Positions 37,118-46,485 of a stretch of DNA of 64,000 nt are shown piece by piece. The notes under the pieces were generated by a model. The model did not search any database. It was not told where the DNA came from and saw nothing but the letters and a program-made list of their open reading frames with translations. The stretch lies in assembly GCF_026283945.1 (NCBI RefSeq), contig NZ_JAPDPC010000001.1, forward strand, positions 2,480,001-2,544,000, written 5' to 3'. Positions within the stretch are counted from its first letter, which is position 1; each line of letters opens with the position of its first letter. Origin of the DNA: Dyella humicola (lineage in GTDB: Bacteria > Pseudomonadota > Gammaproteobacteria > Xanthomonadales > Rhodanobacteraceae). The position numbers and the translations under genes were made by a program.

Positions 37118-38524
37118 CTAGCCGAATGAAAGCGACGCCACCTTGCCTGCCTCATCGATGCCCAGGCCAAACTTCAGGACGCTACCCGGCCCGAACTGGA
37201 TCAGGTAATCAAACCACGTCACGGCCCCGTCCACGCGTTGGCCTTTGAAGATGAACCCCGTTGGCGCGCCGTAAGGCGAGAACTGCTTGGCGAGGCGTGC
37301 CGACAGACCGGCTTTCATCTTGGCATCGAGCTTGGAGCCGAAGCGTGAGGAGTCCTCGTTACCACGCTGCAGTTGCGTGAACGTGGTCCTGGCGGCAGCG
37401 GTCATGGCCACGTCCTCTCCCGCCGCCGGCGTGCGCATGGCGGCGTAGATGTCCGGATACAGCTCGTTGAAGATCGCCGTCGTGAGCATTTCGCCCGGCT
37501 CAGGGTTATCGCCGTTATTGGTGAAGGCGATGATGCGAATGCCCTGCTTCGGAAAGTACTCATTGGCCGTGGTGAATCCGAACGAACCGCCCGTGTGCCC
37601 CACCCGGGGCTGGCCTTCCATCGAGTCGACGAACAGGCCGAGTCCGTAATCGGCGCTGCCCTTTTCCGTCGTCATCACCGACGTACTCATCAGCGCATAG
37701 TCTGCGGGGCTGACGATCTTGCCGCCCATCAAGGCCCGGTTCCATTTCTCCAGATCGTCCAGGGTGGACACAAGATTGCCCGCCGCCCCGCCAAACGTGT
37801 CGTGAATCGTGGGTGCGCGTTCCAGTCTCCCTTGCGCATGCCGGTAGCCAACCGCCATCACGGGAAGGTGGCCCTCATCCGCGACGGTAAAGGTCTGCGT
37901 CATGCCGGCCCGATCGAGCAGATGGGTTTGCACGTAATGCCGGTAGGACTCCTGCGACACCAGTTCGATGACGCGCCCCAACATGAGGTAACCCGTATTG
38001 CTGTACGACCAGCGGCTACCCGGCGCGAAATCGAGCGGTTTGTCCCTGATGCGCGCCACCAACTCTTCAAAGGTGGCCGGCCTGGTCGCCACCTGCTCGA
38101 TATCCGGCCCATCCAGGTACTCGGGCAGGCCGCTGGTATGTGACAGCAGCTGCCGCAAGGTCACCTCGTTGGCGTGAGGGGCATCCGGAAGATACGCGGC
38201 CAGCTTTGCATCGATCGAGAGCTTGCCGGCTTCCTGCAGCTGCAGGATCGCTGCCGCAGTGAACTGCTTGGTGATCGATCCGATTTCAAACCAGGTATTC
38301 ACGCTGGCGGGGAGATGGCTGTCACGGTCACGCCATCCATACGCCTGACGATAAACCAGCTGCCCGTCCTTGAAGACGGCGATGGCCGCGCCAGGTGTAT
38401 CCGTACGCTGCAGCACCGCGTGGACATCGGCGTCGATGCGCTTGCCGACTTCGGGGGCGGCGGGCACGGCCGCCGCAGCCAGCGAAACGCACAACAGGGA
38501 CATCAGCCAAGGAAGTCGCTGCAT
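37118..38524 (-). CDS. Exported serine hydrolase, class C beta-lactamase-like
   Basis: The protein has 468 residues. A signal peptide (MQRLPWLMSLLCVSLAAAAV) leads to the beta-lactamase/esterase fold. The active-site serine is in SITK (83-86), the second motif is YSN in RWSYSNTGYLMLG, and the third is HTGG in RVGHTGGSFGF. A C-terminal lipocalin-like domain of about 100 residues follows the catalytic domain. Such proteins are usually D-aminopeptidases, esterases or beta-lactamase-like enzymes in the periplasm; resistance cannot be inferred. It is divergent from aat. Confidence 0.9.
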   Translation of the reverse strand: MQRLPWLMSLLCVSLAAAAVPAAPEVGKRIDADVHAVLQRTDTPGAAIAVFKDGQLVYRQAYGWRDRDSHLPASVNTWFEIGSITKQFTAAAILQLQEAGKLSIDAKLAAYLPDAPHANEVTLRQLLSHTSGLPEYLDGPDIEQVATRPATFEELVARIRDKPLDFAPGSRWSYSNTGYLMLGRVIELVSQESYRHYVQTHLLDRAGMTQTFTVADEGHLPVMAVGYRHAQGRLERAPTIHDTFGGAAGNLVSTLDDLEKWNRALMGGKIVSPADYALMSTSVMTTEKGSADYGLGLFVDSMEGQPRVGHTGGSFGFTTANEYFPKQGIRIIAFTNNGDNPEPGEMLTTAIFNELYPDIYAAMRTPAAGEDVAMTAAARTTFTQLQRGNEDSSRFGSKLDAKMKAGLSARLAKQFSPYGAPTGFIFKGQRVDGAVTWFDYLIQFGPGSVLKFGLGIDEAGKVASLSFG

Positions 38525-38632
38525 GGGAATCCTTTACCTTAGGGAATGCCACCATGCTAATCACATCGTCATCCGGTTAGCATCTGTCGGGCGGCGCAGG
38601 CCGACCATTCCGCACTCACCCGATGGGCCACG

Positions 38633-39346
38633 ATGATCCGCTTGCCCCTGCTCGATTCAGCCAGGCCGGAGCACTTTCCCGATCCGCGCAAGGCCCTGAA
38701 CGAACCCAACGGCCTGCTGGCCTTTGGCGGCGATTTGTCGCCGCGGCGCCTGCTGGCCGCCTATGCCCAGGGCATCTTCCCCTGGTTCAACGAGGACGAG
38801 CCGCTGCTGTGGTGGTCGCCCGATCCGCGCTGCCTATTCCACACGCAATCGCTCAAGCCCAACCGTAGCCTGCGTCGACGCCTGGCACAGGTGTCGTGGC
38901 GGATCACCGTCGATCACGCCTTCCGCGACGTGGTGGAGGCCTGCGCCGCACCCAGGCCGAGCCAGAGTGGCACCTGGATCGTGCCCGCGATGATCGACGC
39001 CTATACGCACCTCTACGACCTGGGCCACGCGCACAGCGTCGAAGTATGGGAAGGCGATCGGCTGGTGGGCGGTATCTACGGCATCGCCGTCGGCCGCCTG
39101 TTCTGTGGCGAGTCCATGTTCAGCGCCCAAAGCGGCGGTTCCCGCGTGGCCTTGATGGCGCTCGCCAAGTTGTTGCAACGCTGGGATTTCCCGCTGATCG
39201 ATGCGCAGGTCACCAACGCCCATCTCTTGCAGCTGGGTGCAGTGGAATACCCGCGCGCACAGTTCCTGCGCATGGTGGCGCAGATCACCCACCTGCCCGG
39301 ACAACCAGGCCGGTGGGCGGAGTTCACACCGCTGGCGCAACTGTAG
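38633..39346 (+). CDS. aat: Leucyl/phenylalanyl-tRNA--protein transferase
   Basis: The protein has 237 residues, normal for the family. It attaches Leu or Phe to N-terminal Arg or Lys of proteins, marking them for ClpS-ClpAP. Signatures are NGLLAFGGDLSPRRLLAAYAQGIFPW, WWSPDPRC, GTWIVPAMIDAYTHLYDLGHAHSVE and GRLFCGESMFS, shown in parts. The last of these forms the aminoacyl-tRNA pocket. In E. coli aat is also near trxB. Confidence 0.97.
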   Translation: MIRLPLLDSARPEHFPDPRKALNEPNGLLAFGGDLSPRRLLAAYAQGIFPWFNEDEPLLWWSPDPRCLFHTQSLKPNRSLRRRLAQVSWRITVDHAFRDVVEACAAPRPSQSGTWIVPAMIDAYTHLYDLGHAHSVEVWEGDRLVGGIYGIAVGRLFCGESMFSAQSGGSRVALMALAKLLQRWDFPLIDAQVTNAHLLQLGAVEYPRAQFLRMVAQITHLPGQPGRWAEFTPLAQL

Positions 39347-39439
39347 CGAGCGGGTGGCGACTGAAACGCATCCCGAGCATGGGGGTTCAGTGCAGGGCGC
39401 ATGCGTTCTGGGCGGAGGTCATCCATTCGTCATGGCGCT

Positions 39440-40114
39440 CTAGGAAATCGTGATAAAGCCCCAGCCGCGCAACAAGTCGGATACCCCGTTGATGATGAAT
39501 TGCACGCCAATGCATACGAGTAGAAAGCCCATCAGACGTGCCATGGCATCGACGCCGGTCTCACCGAGGAAGCCCATGATCTTGGTGGCACCACGCAGGC
39601 ACACCCAGAACACCAGCGCGAATAGCAAGGCCGTGATGATCACCGAGGCATGCACCAAGGGCGACATCATGCTGCCTGGAAAGCCTGACGAGGCACTGAT
39701 GATGAAAGCGATGGTGCCAGGGCCGGTGGTACACGGCATGGTCAGCGGAATGAAGGCGATGTCTTTCAACTTGGTCGAGGTGGCGTTCGACGCCATCTCC
39801 ACTTGCACGTCGTCTTCCGCCACGCGCGCGGGCGGGAACAACATGCCGAAGCCGATATAGGACACGATCAGCCCACCAGCGACGCGCAGCCCGGGAATCG
39901 AGATGCCGAAGCCACTGATGATGGCGTTCCCCGCGTAAAAGCAAAGCAGCAGCATGATCACCACGTACATCGTGGCCCGGTTGATCTGCTTGTTTCGCTC
40001 GGCGTCCGGATAGCGGCCAGTGAGTGCCAGCAACACCGTGGCACTCGTCAACGGGTTGGCGATCGGCAACAGCCCCAGCAATCCCAGCGCGACATTGTCC
40101 AGCAACGTGTGCAT
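39440..40114 (-). CDS. MarC-family inner-membrane protein
   Basis: The protein has 224 residues from the ATG before HTLLDNVALGLLGLLPIANP; the 28 codons in front are not family-like. It has six membrane helices, with the two family repeats LLPIANPLTSATVLLALTG and IPLTMPCTTGPGTIAFIIS. MarC proteins were named for their position near the mar locus, but their transport role is not established. It converges with aat and is separated by 90 bp. Confidence 0.92.
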   Translation of the reverse strand: MHTLLDNVALGLLGLLPIANPLTSATVLLALTGRYPDAERNKQINRATMYVVIMLLLCFYAGNAIISGFGISIPGLRVAGGLIVSYIGFGMLFPPARVAEDDVQVEMASNATSTKLKDIAFIPLTMPCTTGPGTIAFIISASSGFPGSMMSPLVHASVIITALLFALVFWVCLRGATKIMGFLGETGVDAMARLMGFLLVCIGVQFIINGVSDLLRGWGFITIS

Positions 40115-40268
40115 AGAGGCCTGCTTCCTTGGGGATGTCCAAAGCCCAGCGCGTTGTGCGGTCGCCAGCGAACCACAGCCGGCAGGACAAATACGCATTG
40201 CCTACGACAAGAATCCGTGAAGGCGGGTCATGGGAAGGATCACTTCAGCATGAAGGCGGCGACGCCGT

Positions 40269-41375
40269 TCACCGTTCGAACAGGTGTGGCACGAAGCAGC
40301 TGGTGTTCCGGGTAATGCGGTCTGCGTCTTCCCGCATACCCATGCCTACGGCGGTATGGCCAATCACCCAGGAGCCAACCAGGGCATGCCTGTTATCGAA
40401 AACAGGCAGCGGCGCCAGCGCCTGATAGATGCACGGCTCGTCAGTGCAGGGTTCTGGTGCATCCACGTCCAGCACGATGACGCCAGCCCCTTCCCGCCCC
40501 CAACAGGGTTTGCGCACAACAGCGCCCTCGATGTCGGCGCGCCTCCGACTGGCCGCAAGCAGGTTCGGATGTCCGGGAAAGAATTCCCATAGCAACGGCA
40601 AGATGGCCTTGTTCGACAGCAACATCTTCCAGGCTGGCTCCATCCAGCGCAGAGGAACTTCCAGCAGGTGTGCGGCATAGGGTTCAGCGAGCAGCCATTC
40701 CCAGGGATAGAGTTTGAACAAGCGTGCAATCGGCGCGTTGTCGAGATCAATGAATTCACGCCCCGACCAACCAACCTGTTCGATATCCAACGCGGTGGCG
40801 CGATGCCCTGCCTGCAGGCAGGTATCGAGCAGGTAGTCCGTCGTAACCGCGTCCTCGGTGCTGTCATAGCAGGCCGCGAAATGAACATGCGACGCCTTGG
40901 GCAATACCTTCCAGCGCTCGACCAAGGCTTCGTGGATCGCATTGAACTGATCGGCCTCCGGCGCAACGTCCTGCAACCAATACCATTGGGCCACCGAAGC
41001 CTCGAATAGTGAGGTCGGCGTATCCGCGTTGTATTCGAGCAGGCGTGGCGGCGTACTGCCGTCGTAGACGAGATCCATGCGGCCATACAACGCTGGCTCG
41101 CGATCCCACCAACTGCGCTCAACCAAGGTGGCGGCACGCGTATCGATACCCAGGGCGTCATAGCGACCGCTGCGAACGACCCGGTCCACCGCCTCAAGGC
41201 ACAATGCATGCAACTCGTTCGTGGCGGCCTCGATCTCGTCGATCTCCCGTGCCTCGAAGATGTAGCGAGCGTCTTCCCGCCAGTACGGTTGGCCGTCAAT
41301 GGTATGAAAGGCGAAGCCGAGGGATTCAAGCCGCGCGCGCCAGTCCGGGCGGGGACTACATGCCTCGCGCCGCAT
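40269..41375 (-). CDS. Glutathionylspermidine synthase-like ATP-grasp ligase (YjfC/YgiC type)
   Basis: The protein has 368 residues. RESLGF-like RLESLGFAFHTIDGQPYW opens the protein. LVYDGSTPPRLLEYNADTPTSLFEA is the conserved core, with the ATP-grasp part near AVVRKPCWGREGAGVIVLD (split here). It lacks the amidase domain of true GspSA. The start ATG overlaps the stop of the DUF1190-like gene (TGATG), and a DUF350 gene precedes that. The order DUF350, YgiB/YjfM-like, ATP-grasp equals E. coli yjfL-yjfM-yjfC. The product ligated is unknown. Confidence 0.9.
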   Translation of the reverse strand: MRREACSPRPDWRARLESLGFAFHTIDGQPYWREDARYIFEAREIDEIEAATNELHALCLEAVDRVVRSGRYDALGIDTRAATLVERSWWDREPALYGRMDLVYDGSTPPRLLEYNADTPTSLFEASVAQWYWLQDVAPEADQFNAIHEALVERWKVLPKASHVHFAACYDSTEDAVTTDYLLDTCLQAGHRATALDIEQVGWSGREFIDLDNAPIARLFKLYPWEWLLAEPYAAHLLEVPLRWMEPAWKMLLSNKAILPLLWEFFPGHPNLLAASRRRADIEGAVVRKPCWGREGAGVIVLDVDAPEPCTDEPCIYQALAPLPVFDNRHALVGSWVIGHTAVGMGMREDADRITRNTSCFVPHLFER

Positions 41376-41851
41376 CAACCGCCTCGCGCCGATACGCGGC
41401 CGGACGAGCCGAAGCCACCTCGCGTGCCGAGCTCCACCTGACTCGGTCCTCCGGCCAACCCACCCGCGACGAATCCCCCGCCGCTCGCACCCAATGTGCG
41501 GCCCGACCCCGGATCAGCCGCATTACCGCCGCCGTTACTGCGATACCAGGGACCGTAATAGTGAAGTCCGCCACCGTTCGAACCGACCGGCGTGTCTTCC
41601 TCGCACTGGCCAGTGGAGTAGTCGTGAACGCAACTTTCAAAGTTGTCGTAACGATTGCGCTGCACGTCCTGACCGTGACTCAGGACGGATAGCCCAACGA
41701 CGGCCACGCCGCCCAAGGCTGCCAAGGGCACCGCAAGTGAGCGCTTCTGCGGGCGTGCCGGGAGTGGCCGAAACTGCGCATCACGCCGAGCGGGAGGGAT
41801 GCTGGAGGGACGCCATTCGCCCGGACCGCCAGGTTTCTGTGGGTAGCTCAT
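41375..41851 (-). CDS. DUF1190-like protein (YgiB/YjfM type)
   Basis: The protein has 158 residues. One membrane segment (AVPLAALGGVAVVGLSVLS) follows a proline-rich start. FESCVHDYSTGQCEEDT aligns with the cysteine-bearing segment of E. coli YgiB, and the C-terminal TRGGFGSSGR matches the conserved TRGGFG box of that family. The middle is Gly-rich. It is the central gene of a three-gene operon: 6 bp after the DUF350 stop and overlapping the ATP-grasp ligase start. It may be the substrate or membrane anchor for that ligase (inference). Confidence 0.8.
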   Translation of the reverse strand: MSYPQKPGGPGEWRPSSIPPARRDAQFRPLPARPQKRSLAVPLAALGGVAVVGLSVLSHGQDVQRNRYDNFESCVHDYSTGQCEEDTPVGSNGGGLHYYGPWYRSNGGGNAADPGSGRTLGASGGGFVAGGLAGGPSQVELGTRGGFGSSGRVSARGG

Positions 41852-41857
41852 GAGGCG

Positions 41858-42265
41858 CTACGAGGTCATCGCTGCGGCGTTGACGACACCCACCGCCACG
41901 GCGACCCCAGCAGCCAACACGGCGACAGCGCGATTGTCGGACTCGATCTGCCCGGCCAGGTCGTGAATCAGCAAGCGCATGGCCACGTGGGCCAGCCATT
42001 GAACGACCAGGGAGACCATGCCCCAGACGGCGAGGTCCGGCAGACTGACACTGTGCGCTATGGCGCTGGCCAGCGGCGCGACAAAACCAAGCAGGGCACC
42101 GGCCAGGCTGATGGCTGCCGCCTGATTGCCATGCCGAATAAGCTCAAGTTCGCGTTGTGGCGTCAGCCAGATATGGACGGTGCAAAAGATCGCGAGAAAA
42201 CTGACGCCGAAACCGAAATACGCGGCAAACGCCGGCAGCGTTGAAAGATACGACAGCACGATCAT
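41858..42265 (-). CDS. DUF350 membrane protein (YjfL type)
   Basis: The protein has 135 residues from the ATG before IVLSYLSTLPAFAAYFGFG, which has AGGGAA just upstream; 35 upstream codons are excluded. Four helices are visible. TPQRELELIRHGNQAAAISLAGALLGF carries the conserved polar turn of DUF350, and a second copy (SLVVQWLAHVAMRLLIHDL) follows the family duplication. First gene of the yjfLMC-like operon. Confidence 0.88.
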   Translation of the reverse strand: MIVLSYLSTLPAFAAYFGFGVSFLAIFCTVHIWLTPQRELELIRHGNQAAAISLAGALLGFVAPLASAIAHSVSLPDLAVWGMVSLVVQWLAHVAMRLLIHDLAGQIESDNRAVAVLAAGVAVAVGVVNAAAMTS

Positions 42266-42347
42266 TTCCCTGTAAACGCGCCCGTCCCGAGCATTACCGG
42301 AGTGTAGCGCAGGGGTCCGGCGGGACGTCCAGTGCGCCGCTGTCAGC

Positions 42348-43160
42348 TCAGTGAGCGCCGTCCAGGCCAATCGCCTTCATGTCGTCGTAGTGCTCCAGAA
42401 ACAAGCCCACGATCTGGGGGTCGAGCTGAGCGCCGGCGGCGTTGCGCAGATAGTCCAGCACTTCGTGCTCCGGCCATGCGGATTTGTAGATGCGCGGATA
42501 GCTCAACGCATCCCATACGTCGACCACACTGAAGATGCGCGCCGCCAACGGTATCTCTTCGCCACGCAGGCCACGCGGATAACCGGTGCCGTCCCAGCGC
42601 TCATGGTGCGCATGAGGAATATCGATGGCCGGTCGCAGGAACGCCGTACGCATCATCAAGTCCCGGCCGAGCGTCGTGTGAGTACGCATAAGCGTCATCT
42701 CGTCCGCGTCGAGTGGGCCGGGCTTGATCAGGATCGCATCCGGCAAAGCCAGCTTGCCGATGTCGTGGAGCAAGGCGCCAAACCGCACATGGCGTAACGC
42801 GTCGCCCTCCAGGCCGACGCGGCGCGCCAGCGCCACCGTCATGCGCATCACGCGTTCGGAGTGATCACTGGTTTCCTTGTGCCGGATATCCATCGCCGAC
42901 ACCAGTGCGCGCAACGATTGCTCATTGCCGTTCACCAGCATGTGATTGAGGTTATCCAGGCGCCGCATGTCGCGCCCGATCAACCAGTACAGCAGCAGGC
43001 CCGTACACAGGACGAACAGGCAGGCCTTGACGCTGTGCAATACGCTCAACGCATGCGCGTCGTGCACCAGCGCATACAGCACGCGGTCCGAAAACACGAT
43101 CCACAACCATGCGGCCACGACGTAGATGATCACGGTGCGAATTTGCGGCTTGATCGTCAT
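42348..43160 (-). CDS. Membrane-anchored HD-GYP phosphodiesterase-type protein
   Basis: The protein has 270 residues, started at the ATG with GAGG five bases upstream; an ATG at 43193 is an alternative. Two N-terminal helices (IIYVVAAWLWIVFSDRVLYAL and KACLFVLCTGLLLYWLI) precede the catalytic domain. Metal residues are in HSERV, HDIGK and HAHH, followed by HHERWDGTGYPRGL, the GYP motif, and DVWDALSYPR. Such enzymes usually break down cyclic di-GMP. With the GGDEF sensor at 26-29 kb, the window encodes both arms of that signal. Confidence 0.92.
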   Translation of the reverse strand: MTIKPQIRTVIIYVVAAWLWIVFSDRVLYALVHDAHALSVLHSVKACLFVLCTGLLLYWLIGRDMRRLDNLNHMLVNGNEQSLRALVSAMDIRHKETSDHSERVMRMTVALARRVGLEGDALRHVRFGALLHDIGKLALPDAILIKPGPLDADEMTLMRTHTTLGRDLMMRTAFLRPAIDIPHAHHERWDGTGYPRGLRGEEIPLAARIFSVVDVWDALSYPRIYKSAWPEHEVLDYLRNAAGAQLDPQIVGLFLEHYDDMKAIGLDGAH

Positions 43161-43274
43161 CGTTGCCTCACGCCGACTTACCCCCTGCAGCATCACCTCA
43201 GACCCTGGATGCCGGAGGCGAGCATACCCTTGAGCGTGCGGATTGACAGGGTATGTATTGTGTCGCGCGTCACA

Positions 43275-43568
43275 TCAAATCTCTTCGGGCTCGATAAGTA
43301 CGTCGACCAGTTGCCCGACGACCAGGCCCGCGGCGGCAAATAAAGCCTCGTCCAGCAACAGCCAGAAAGCGCCGGCACGCTCGACCACGGCGCCCTGAAA
43401 GTTCTGTCCATTGAGGCTACCGCGGACCCGATGGCCGTGCCCGCATTTCCACAGTGGCCGCGCTGGCGTGGACCATTGGTTCACCGGATCGAACGGTAGC
43501 GGCACAAGCCGTTGGTTGTGACCACTCTGCACGGCGGCACGAAATGCCACGGCGCGATGCCTGTTCAT
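43275..43568 (-). CDS. DUF1905-like small protein
   Basis: The protein has 97 residues. VRGSLNGQNFQGAVVERAGAFWLLL followed by AAAGLVVGQLVDVLIEPEEI fits the DUF1905 beta-barrel pattern, including the AAG..VGQ.V.V.I segment. The first 45 residues are Arg/His-rich and may include a less conserved leader. Function is unknown. It stands between the HD-GYP gene and the methyltransferase on the same strand but with clear gaps. Confidence 0.7.
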   Translation of the reverse strand: MNRHRAVAFRAAVQSGHNQRLVPLPFDPVNQWSTPARPLWKCGHGHRVRGSLNGQNFQGAVVERAGAFWLLLDEALFAAAGLVVGQLVDVLIEPEEI

Positions 43569-43605
43569 CCCCCGTCTCCCTTAGAGCCTGCCTAAAGTCT
43601 CAGAG

Positions 43606-44277
43606 TTACCCCGCCGTGAAGATAACGGACGCGGGGCGTCCAGTGCGAGGGTGCAGGGGTTCATCGATACGCAAGAGTTCCAGGCCGGCGGCCATGAAGG
43701 CAGCCAACCAGCCGCCTAGCGTGCGGAAGTACCACGGTGCCGGCGTGGCGAAACCCTCGCCGCAACCATCCCAGGAGCCCGCGCGCCAGCCATCGCGATA
43801 GGGTTCCGTGGCTGCGACCGCCAGCGGATGCAGGGTTTGCACCAGCAGGACGCCGCCAGCTTCGAGCAAGCTAGGCACCGCGGCGAGCAACTCATCCACC
43901 GACGCCTCGCCCAGCAGCGAGAAATTGCATACGACCACATCGGCGCGCTGTTTCAGCGCGCCGGCCGCTACGTCCGCGTAGGAGAGCAGATGAAATTCGC
44001 CGCCATCTTGTGACCGGGCGGCCTCGACCAGGGATGGCACCACGTCCACACCGACCACCCGCACGCCCTCGGCCGCCAAGGTCCGCGCCAGCCAGCCTTC
44101 GCCGCAACCCAGGTCGATGACCCTCCGCGGCGAGCGTGACAGCACCGCATCGACGATGGCCTGGTCGGTAACCAGCCGGCGGCTCTCGATGCGCCGGTCG
44201 CGCACAGCCCGCTCCCAGGCACGCGCATTGACCTCCCAGGCGTCGAGGATTTGCCCTTCGCTCGACGACGTCGTCAT
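43606..44277 (-). CDS. Class I SAM-dependent methyltransferase
   Basis: The protein has 223 residues from the ATG before TTSSSEGQILDAWEVNA. The SAM-binding motif I is VIDLGCGEGWLARTL, motif II is the acidic VVGVDVVPSLVEAA, and motif IV is VVVCNFSLLGE. A C-terminal ETEPYRDGW-like AATEPYRDGWRAGSW and WYFRTLGGWLAAF form the substrate side. The ATG is ten bases after the ispG stop, so the two are probably co-transcribed. The substrate is unknown. Confidence 0.88.
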   Translation of the reverse strand: MTTSSSEGQILDAWEVNARAWERAVRDRRIESRRLVTDQAIVDAVLSRSPRRVIDLGCGEGWLARTLAAEGVRVVGVDVVPSLVEAARSQDGGEFHLLSYADVAAGALKQRADVVVCNFSLLGEASVDELLAAVPSLLEAGGVLLVQTLHPLAVAATEPYRDGWRAGSWDGCGEGFATPAPWYFRTLGGWLAAFMAAGLELLRIDEPLHPRTGRPASVIFTAG

Positions 44278-44287
44278 GGCCGGTGCT

Positions 44288-45535
44288 TCAGCCGACGCGG
44301 CTGGCGAATTTGGTGGCAACGTAACGGTCGAGAATGCCGATGAATTCGCCGGCAATATTGTCGCCACGCAAGGTCATCGCCTTTTCGCCGTCGATAAACA
44401 CCGGTGCGGACGGCGCCTCCCCATTGCCCGGCAAGGAAATGCCGATATTGGCGTGCTTGGACTCGCCTGGACCGTTGACCACGCAACCCATCACCGCCAG
44501 CGTCAGATTCTCCACGCCGTCGTACTGCACTCGCCACAAAGGCATTTGCTCACGCACATGCGTCTGCACGGTGCGCGCCAGCACCTGGAAGAATTCGCTG
44601 GTGGTGCGCCCGCAGCCCGGGCAAGCGGTGACCAGTGGCGTGAACGCGCGCAAGCCCATGGTCTGCAGCAACTCCTGCGCCACAATCACTTCGCCCGTGC
44701 GCGATGCGCCAGGTTCCGGCGTCAACGAGATGCGGATGGTGTCGCCGATGCCTTCCTGCAACAGCACCGCCAGCGCGGCGGCCGACGCCGTAATGCCCTT
44801 CGAGCCCATGCCAGCTTCAGTGAGGCCCAGGTGCAAGGCGTAGTCGCAGCGCCCCGCGATATCGCGGTAAACCGAGATCAACTCCTGCACGCCAGAGACC
44901 TTGCACGAGAGAATGATGCGCTCGCGCGGCAGGCCGATGTCTTCCGCGCGCTGCGCCGAATCCAGCGCCGAACGGATCAAGGCCTCGCGTGCCACATGCG
45001 AGGCATCCCAGGGCTCGGCGCGCTGGTGATTTTCGTCCATCAGCATGGCCACCATGCTCTGGTCGAGCGAACCCCAATTGGCGCCAATACGCACCGGCTT
45101 GTCGTAGCGCAGCGCCATCTCGATGATCGAGGCGAACTGGCTGTCCTTTTTCTTGCCGAAACCGACATTGCCCGGATTGATGCGGTACTTGGCCAGCGCC
45201 TCGGCGCAGGCGGGCTCGGCTTCCAGCAGCTGATGGCCGTTGTAATGGAAGTCGCCGATGATGGGCACGTCCACGCCCATCATCTCCAACTTCTCCCGGA
45301 TACGCGGCACGGCCGCGGCCGCGGCGGGCGTGTTCACCGTGATGCGCACCAGCTCCGAACCGGCGCGCGCCAGCTCGGCGATCTGCTTGGCCGTGCTTGC
45401 CGGGTCCTCCGTATCGGTGTTGGTCATCGACTGCACCACGATGGGTGCGCCGCCGCCAACGGTGATCTTGCCAATCTTGACACCCACGCTGGGTCGACGC
45501 TGGGCGGTACGCGGGGAGGAAGAGGTATCACTCAT
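44288..45535 (-). CDS. ispG: 4-hydroxy-3-methylbut-2-en-1-yl diphosphate synthase (flavodoxin)
   Basis: The protein has 415 residues. IspG converts MEcPP to HMBPP in the MEP isoprenoid pathway, using a 4Fe-4S cluster. The TIM-barrel start [19 protein letters not shown] is diagnostic. Cluster cysteines lie in ACPGCGR and in [10 protein letters not shown], and GDFHYNGH and [11 protein letters not shown] line the barrel. An insertion relative to E. coli IspG (372 residues) is spread over the middle. It is followed closely by a methyltransferase gene. Confidence 0.98.
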   Translation of the reverse strand: MSDTSSSPRTAQRRPSVGVKIGKITVGGGAPIVVQSMTNTDTEDPASTAKQIAELARAGSELVRITVNTPAAAAAVPRIREKLEMMGVDVPIIGDFHYNGHQLLEAEPACAEALAKYRINPGNVGFGKKKDSQFASIIEMALRYDKPVRIGANWGSLDQSMVAMLMDENHQRAEPWDASHVAREALIRSALDSAQRAEDIGLPRERIILSCKVSGVQELISVYRDIAGRCDYALHLGLTEAGMGSKGITASAAALAVLLQEGIGDTIRISLTPEPGASRTGEVIVAQELLQTMGLRAFTPLVTACPGCGRTTSEFFQVLARTVQTHVREQMPLWRVQYDGVENLTLAVMGCVVNGPGESKHANIGISLPGNGEAPSAPVFIDGEKAMTLRGDNIAGEFIGILDRYVATKFASRVG

Positions 45536-45744
45536 AGGATGGGTCGATCAGGCACCAAGGCCGCAAGCATGAGGCGGCGACCGATAGAGGATAACCGAAC
45601 GGCAACGCACACCCTAGCAGACCTTAAAAAGCCTCAAACCCCGACAAAATCGTGTGGCAAAACGGCGCAGAGGGCCCCAATCCCGCGGTCAGCGTGGAAG
45701 ATGGAAGCCTGGAAACCAGCCCGGAAAAGGAAGCCTGAACCGCC

Positions 45745-46485
45745 ATGTTCCCCACACACTCATCCCAACGCCAAGAAACCCGTATGACGCCCTCCCAGAG
45801 CTGCGCCGGGTGTGGTCATGCATCCGTCTGTCAGGCCAGCGGTTACGATCGTGCGGAGCTATCCGGCCTGCGCCATATTGCCGAGCGTATCGGCCCGCTG
45901 CGCACGGGCGAGTACCTGTACCGGCCACTATCGCCCTTCCGCGCCATCTACGCGGTGCAGACAGGCATGGCCAAGACGGTCGCGGTGGATATCTCGGGCC
46001 GTGAGCAGGTGCTGGCATTCCATCTGCCTGGCGAAATGATCGGGCTGGACGCGATTGACCGCGAGCACCACGACAATGCCGTGGTCGCCCTTGGCAAGAC
46101 GCAATTTTGCCGTTTCCCGTTCAACGCCATCCGTCAGATCGCCGCGGAGCAGCCCGACGTGCCATGGCACCTGATGCACGCAGCCAGCCACCGTATCTCG
46201 CATTTGCAGATGAGTGGCGGTAACTACCTGGCGGAAGAACGGTTCGCCGCGTTCCTGGTTGATTTGCGCGATCGCCGCGAGACGCTGGGTCTGTCCACGG
46301 ACCACCTGCCACTGCCGATGTCGCGCGGCGATATCGGCAACCATCTGCGCCTGACCACCGAAACGGTAAGTCGCTTGCTGGGCCGATTCCGCCAGCGTGG
46401 CCTGATCCAGCTCGACCGGCATGGACTCAACCTGCTGGACCTCGAAGGCCTGCGCGACCTGGGCCAGTCGCTCTTGATGCACTAA
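45745..46485 (+). CDS. fnr: FNR-type oxygen-sensing transcriptional regulator
   Basis: The protein has 246 residues. With the ATG at 45745 the cysteines fall at 20, 23, 29 and 122, exactly the four 4Fe-4S ligands of E. coli FNR; this decides the start over the ATG at 45784. A CRP-like beta-roll covers about 45-150. The helix-turn-helix is GDIGNHLRLTTETVSRLLGRF, with the Glu, Ser and Arg that read TTGAT half sites. It should switch anaerobic genes. The 3' end overlaps the convergent acetyl-CoA hydrolase gene by 4 bp. Confidence 0.95.
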   Translation: MFPTHSSQRQETRMTPSQSCAGCGHASVCQASGYDRAELSGLRHIAERIGPLRTGEYLYRPLSPFRAIYAVQTGMAKTVAVDISGREQVLAFHLPGEMIGLDAIDREHHDNAVVALGKTQFCRFPFNAIRQIAAEQPDVPWHLMHAASHRISHLQMSGGNYLAEERFAAFLVDLRDRRETLGLSTDHLPLPMSRGDIGNHLRLTTETVSRLLGRFRQRGLIQLDRHGLNLLDLEGLRDLGQSLLMH

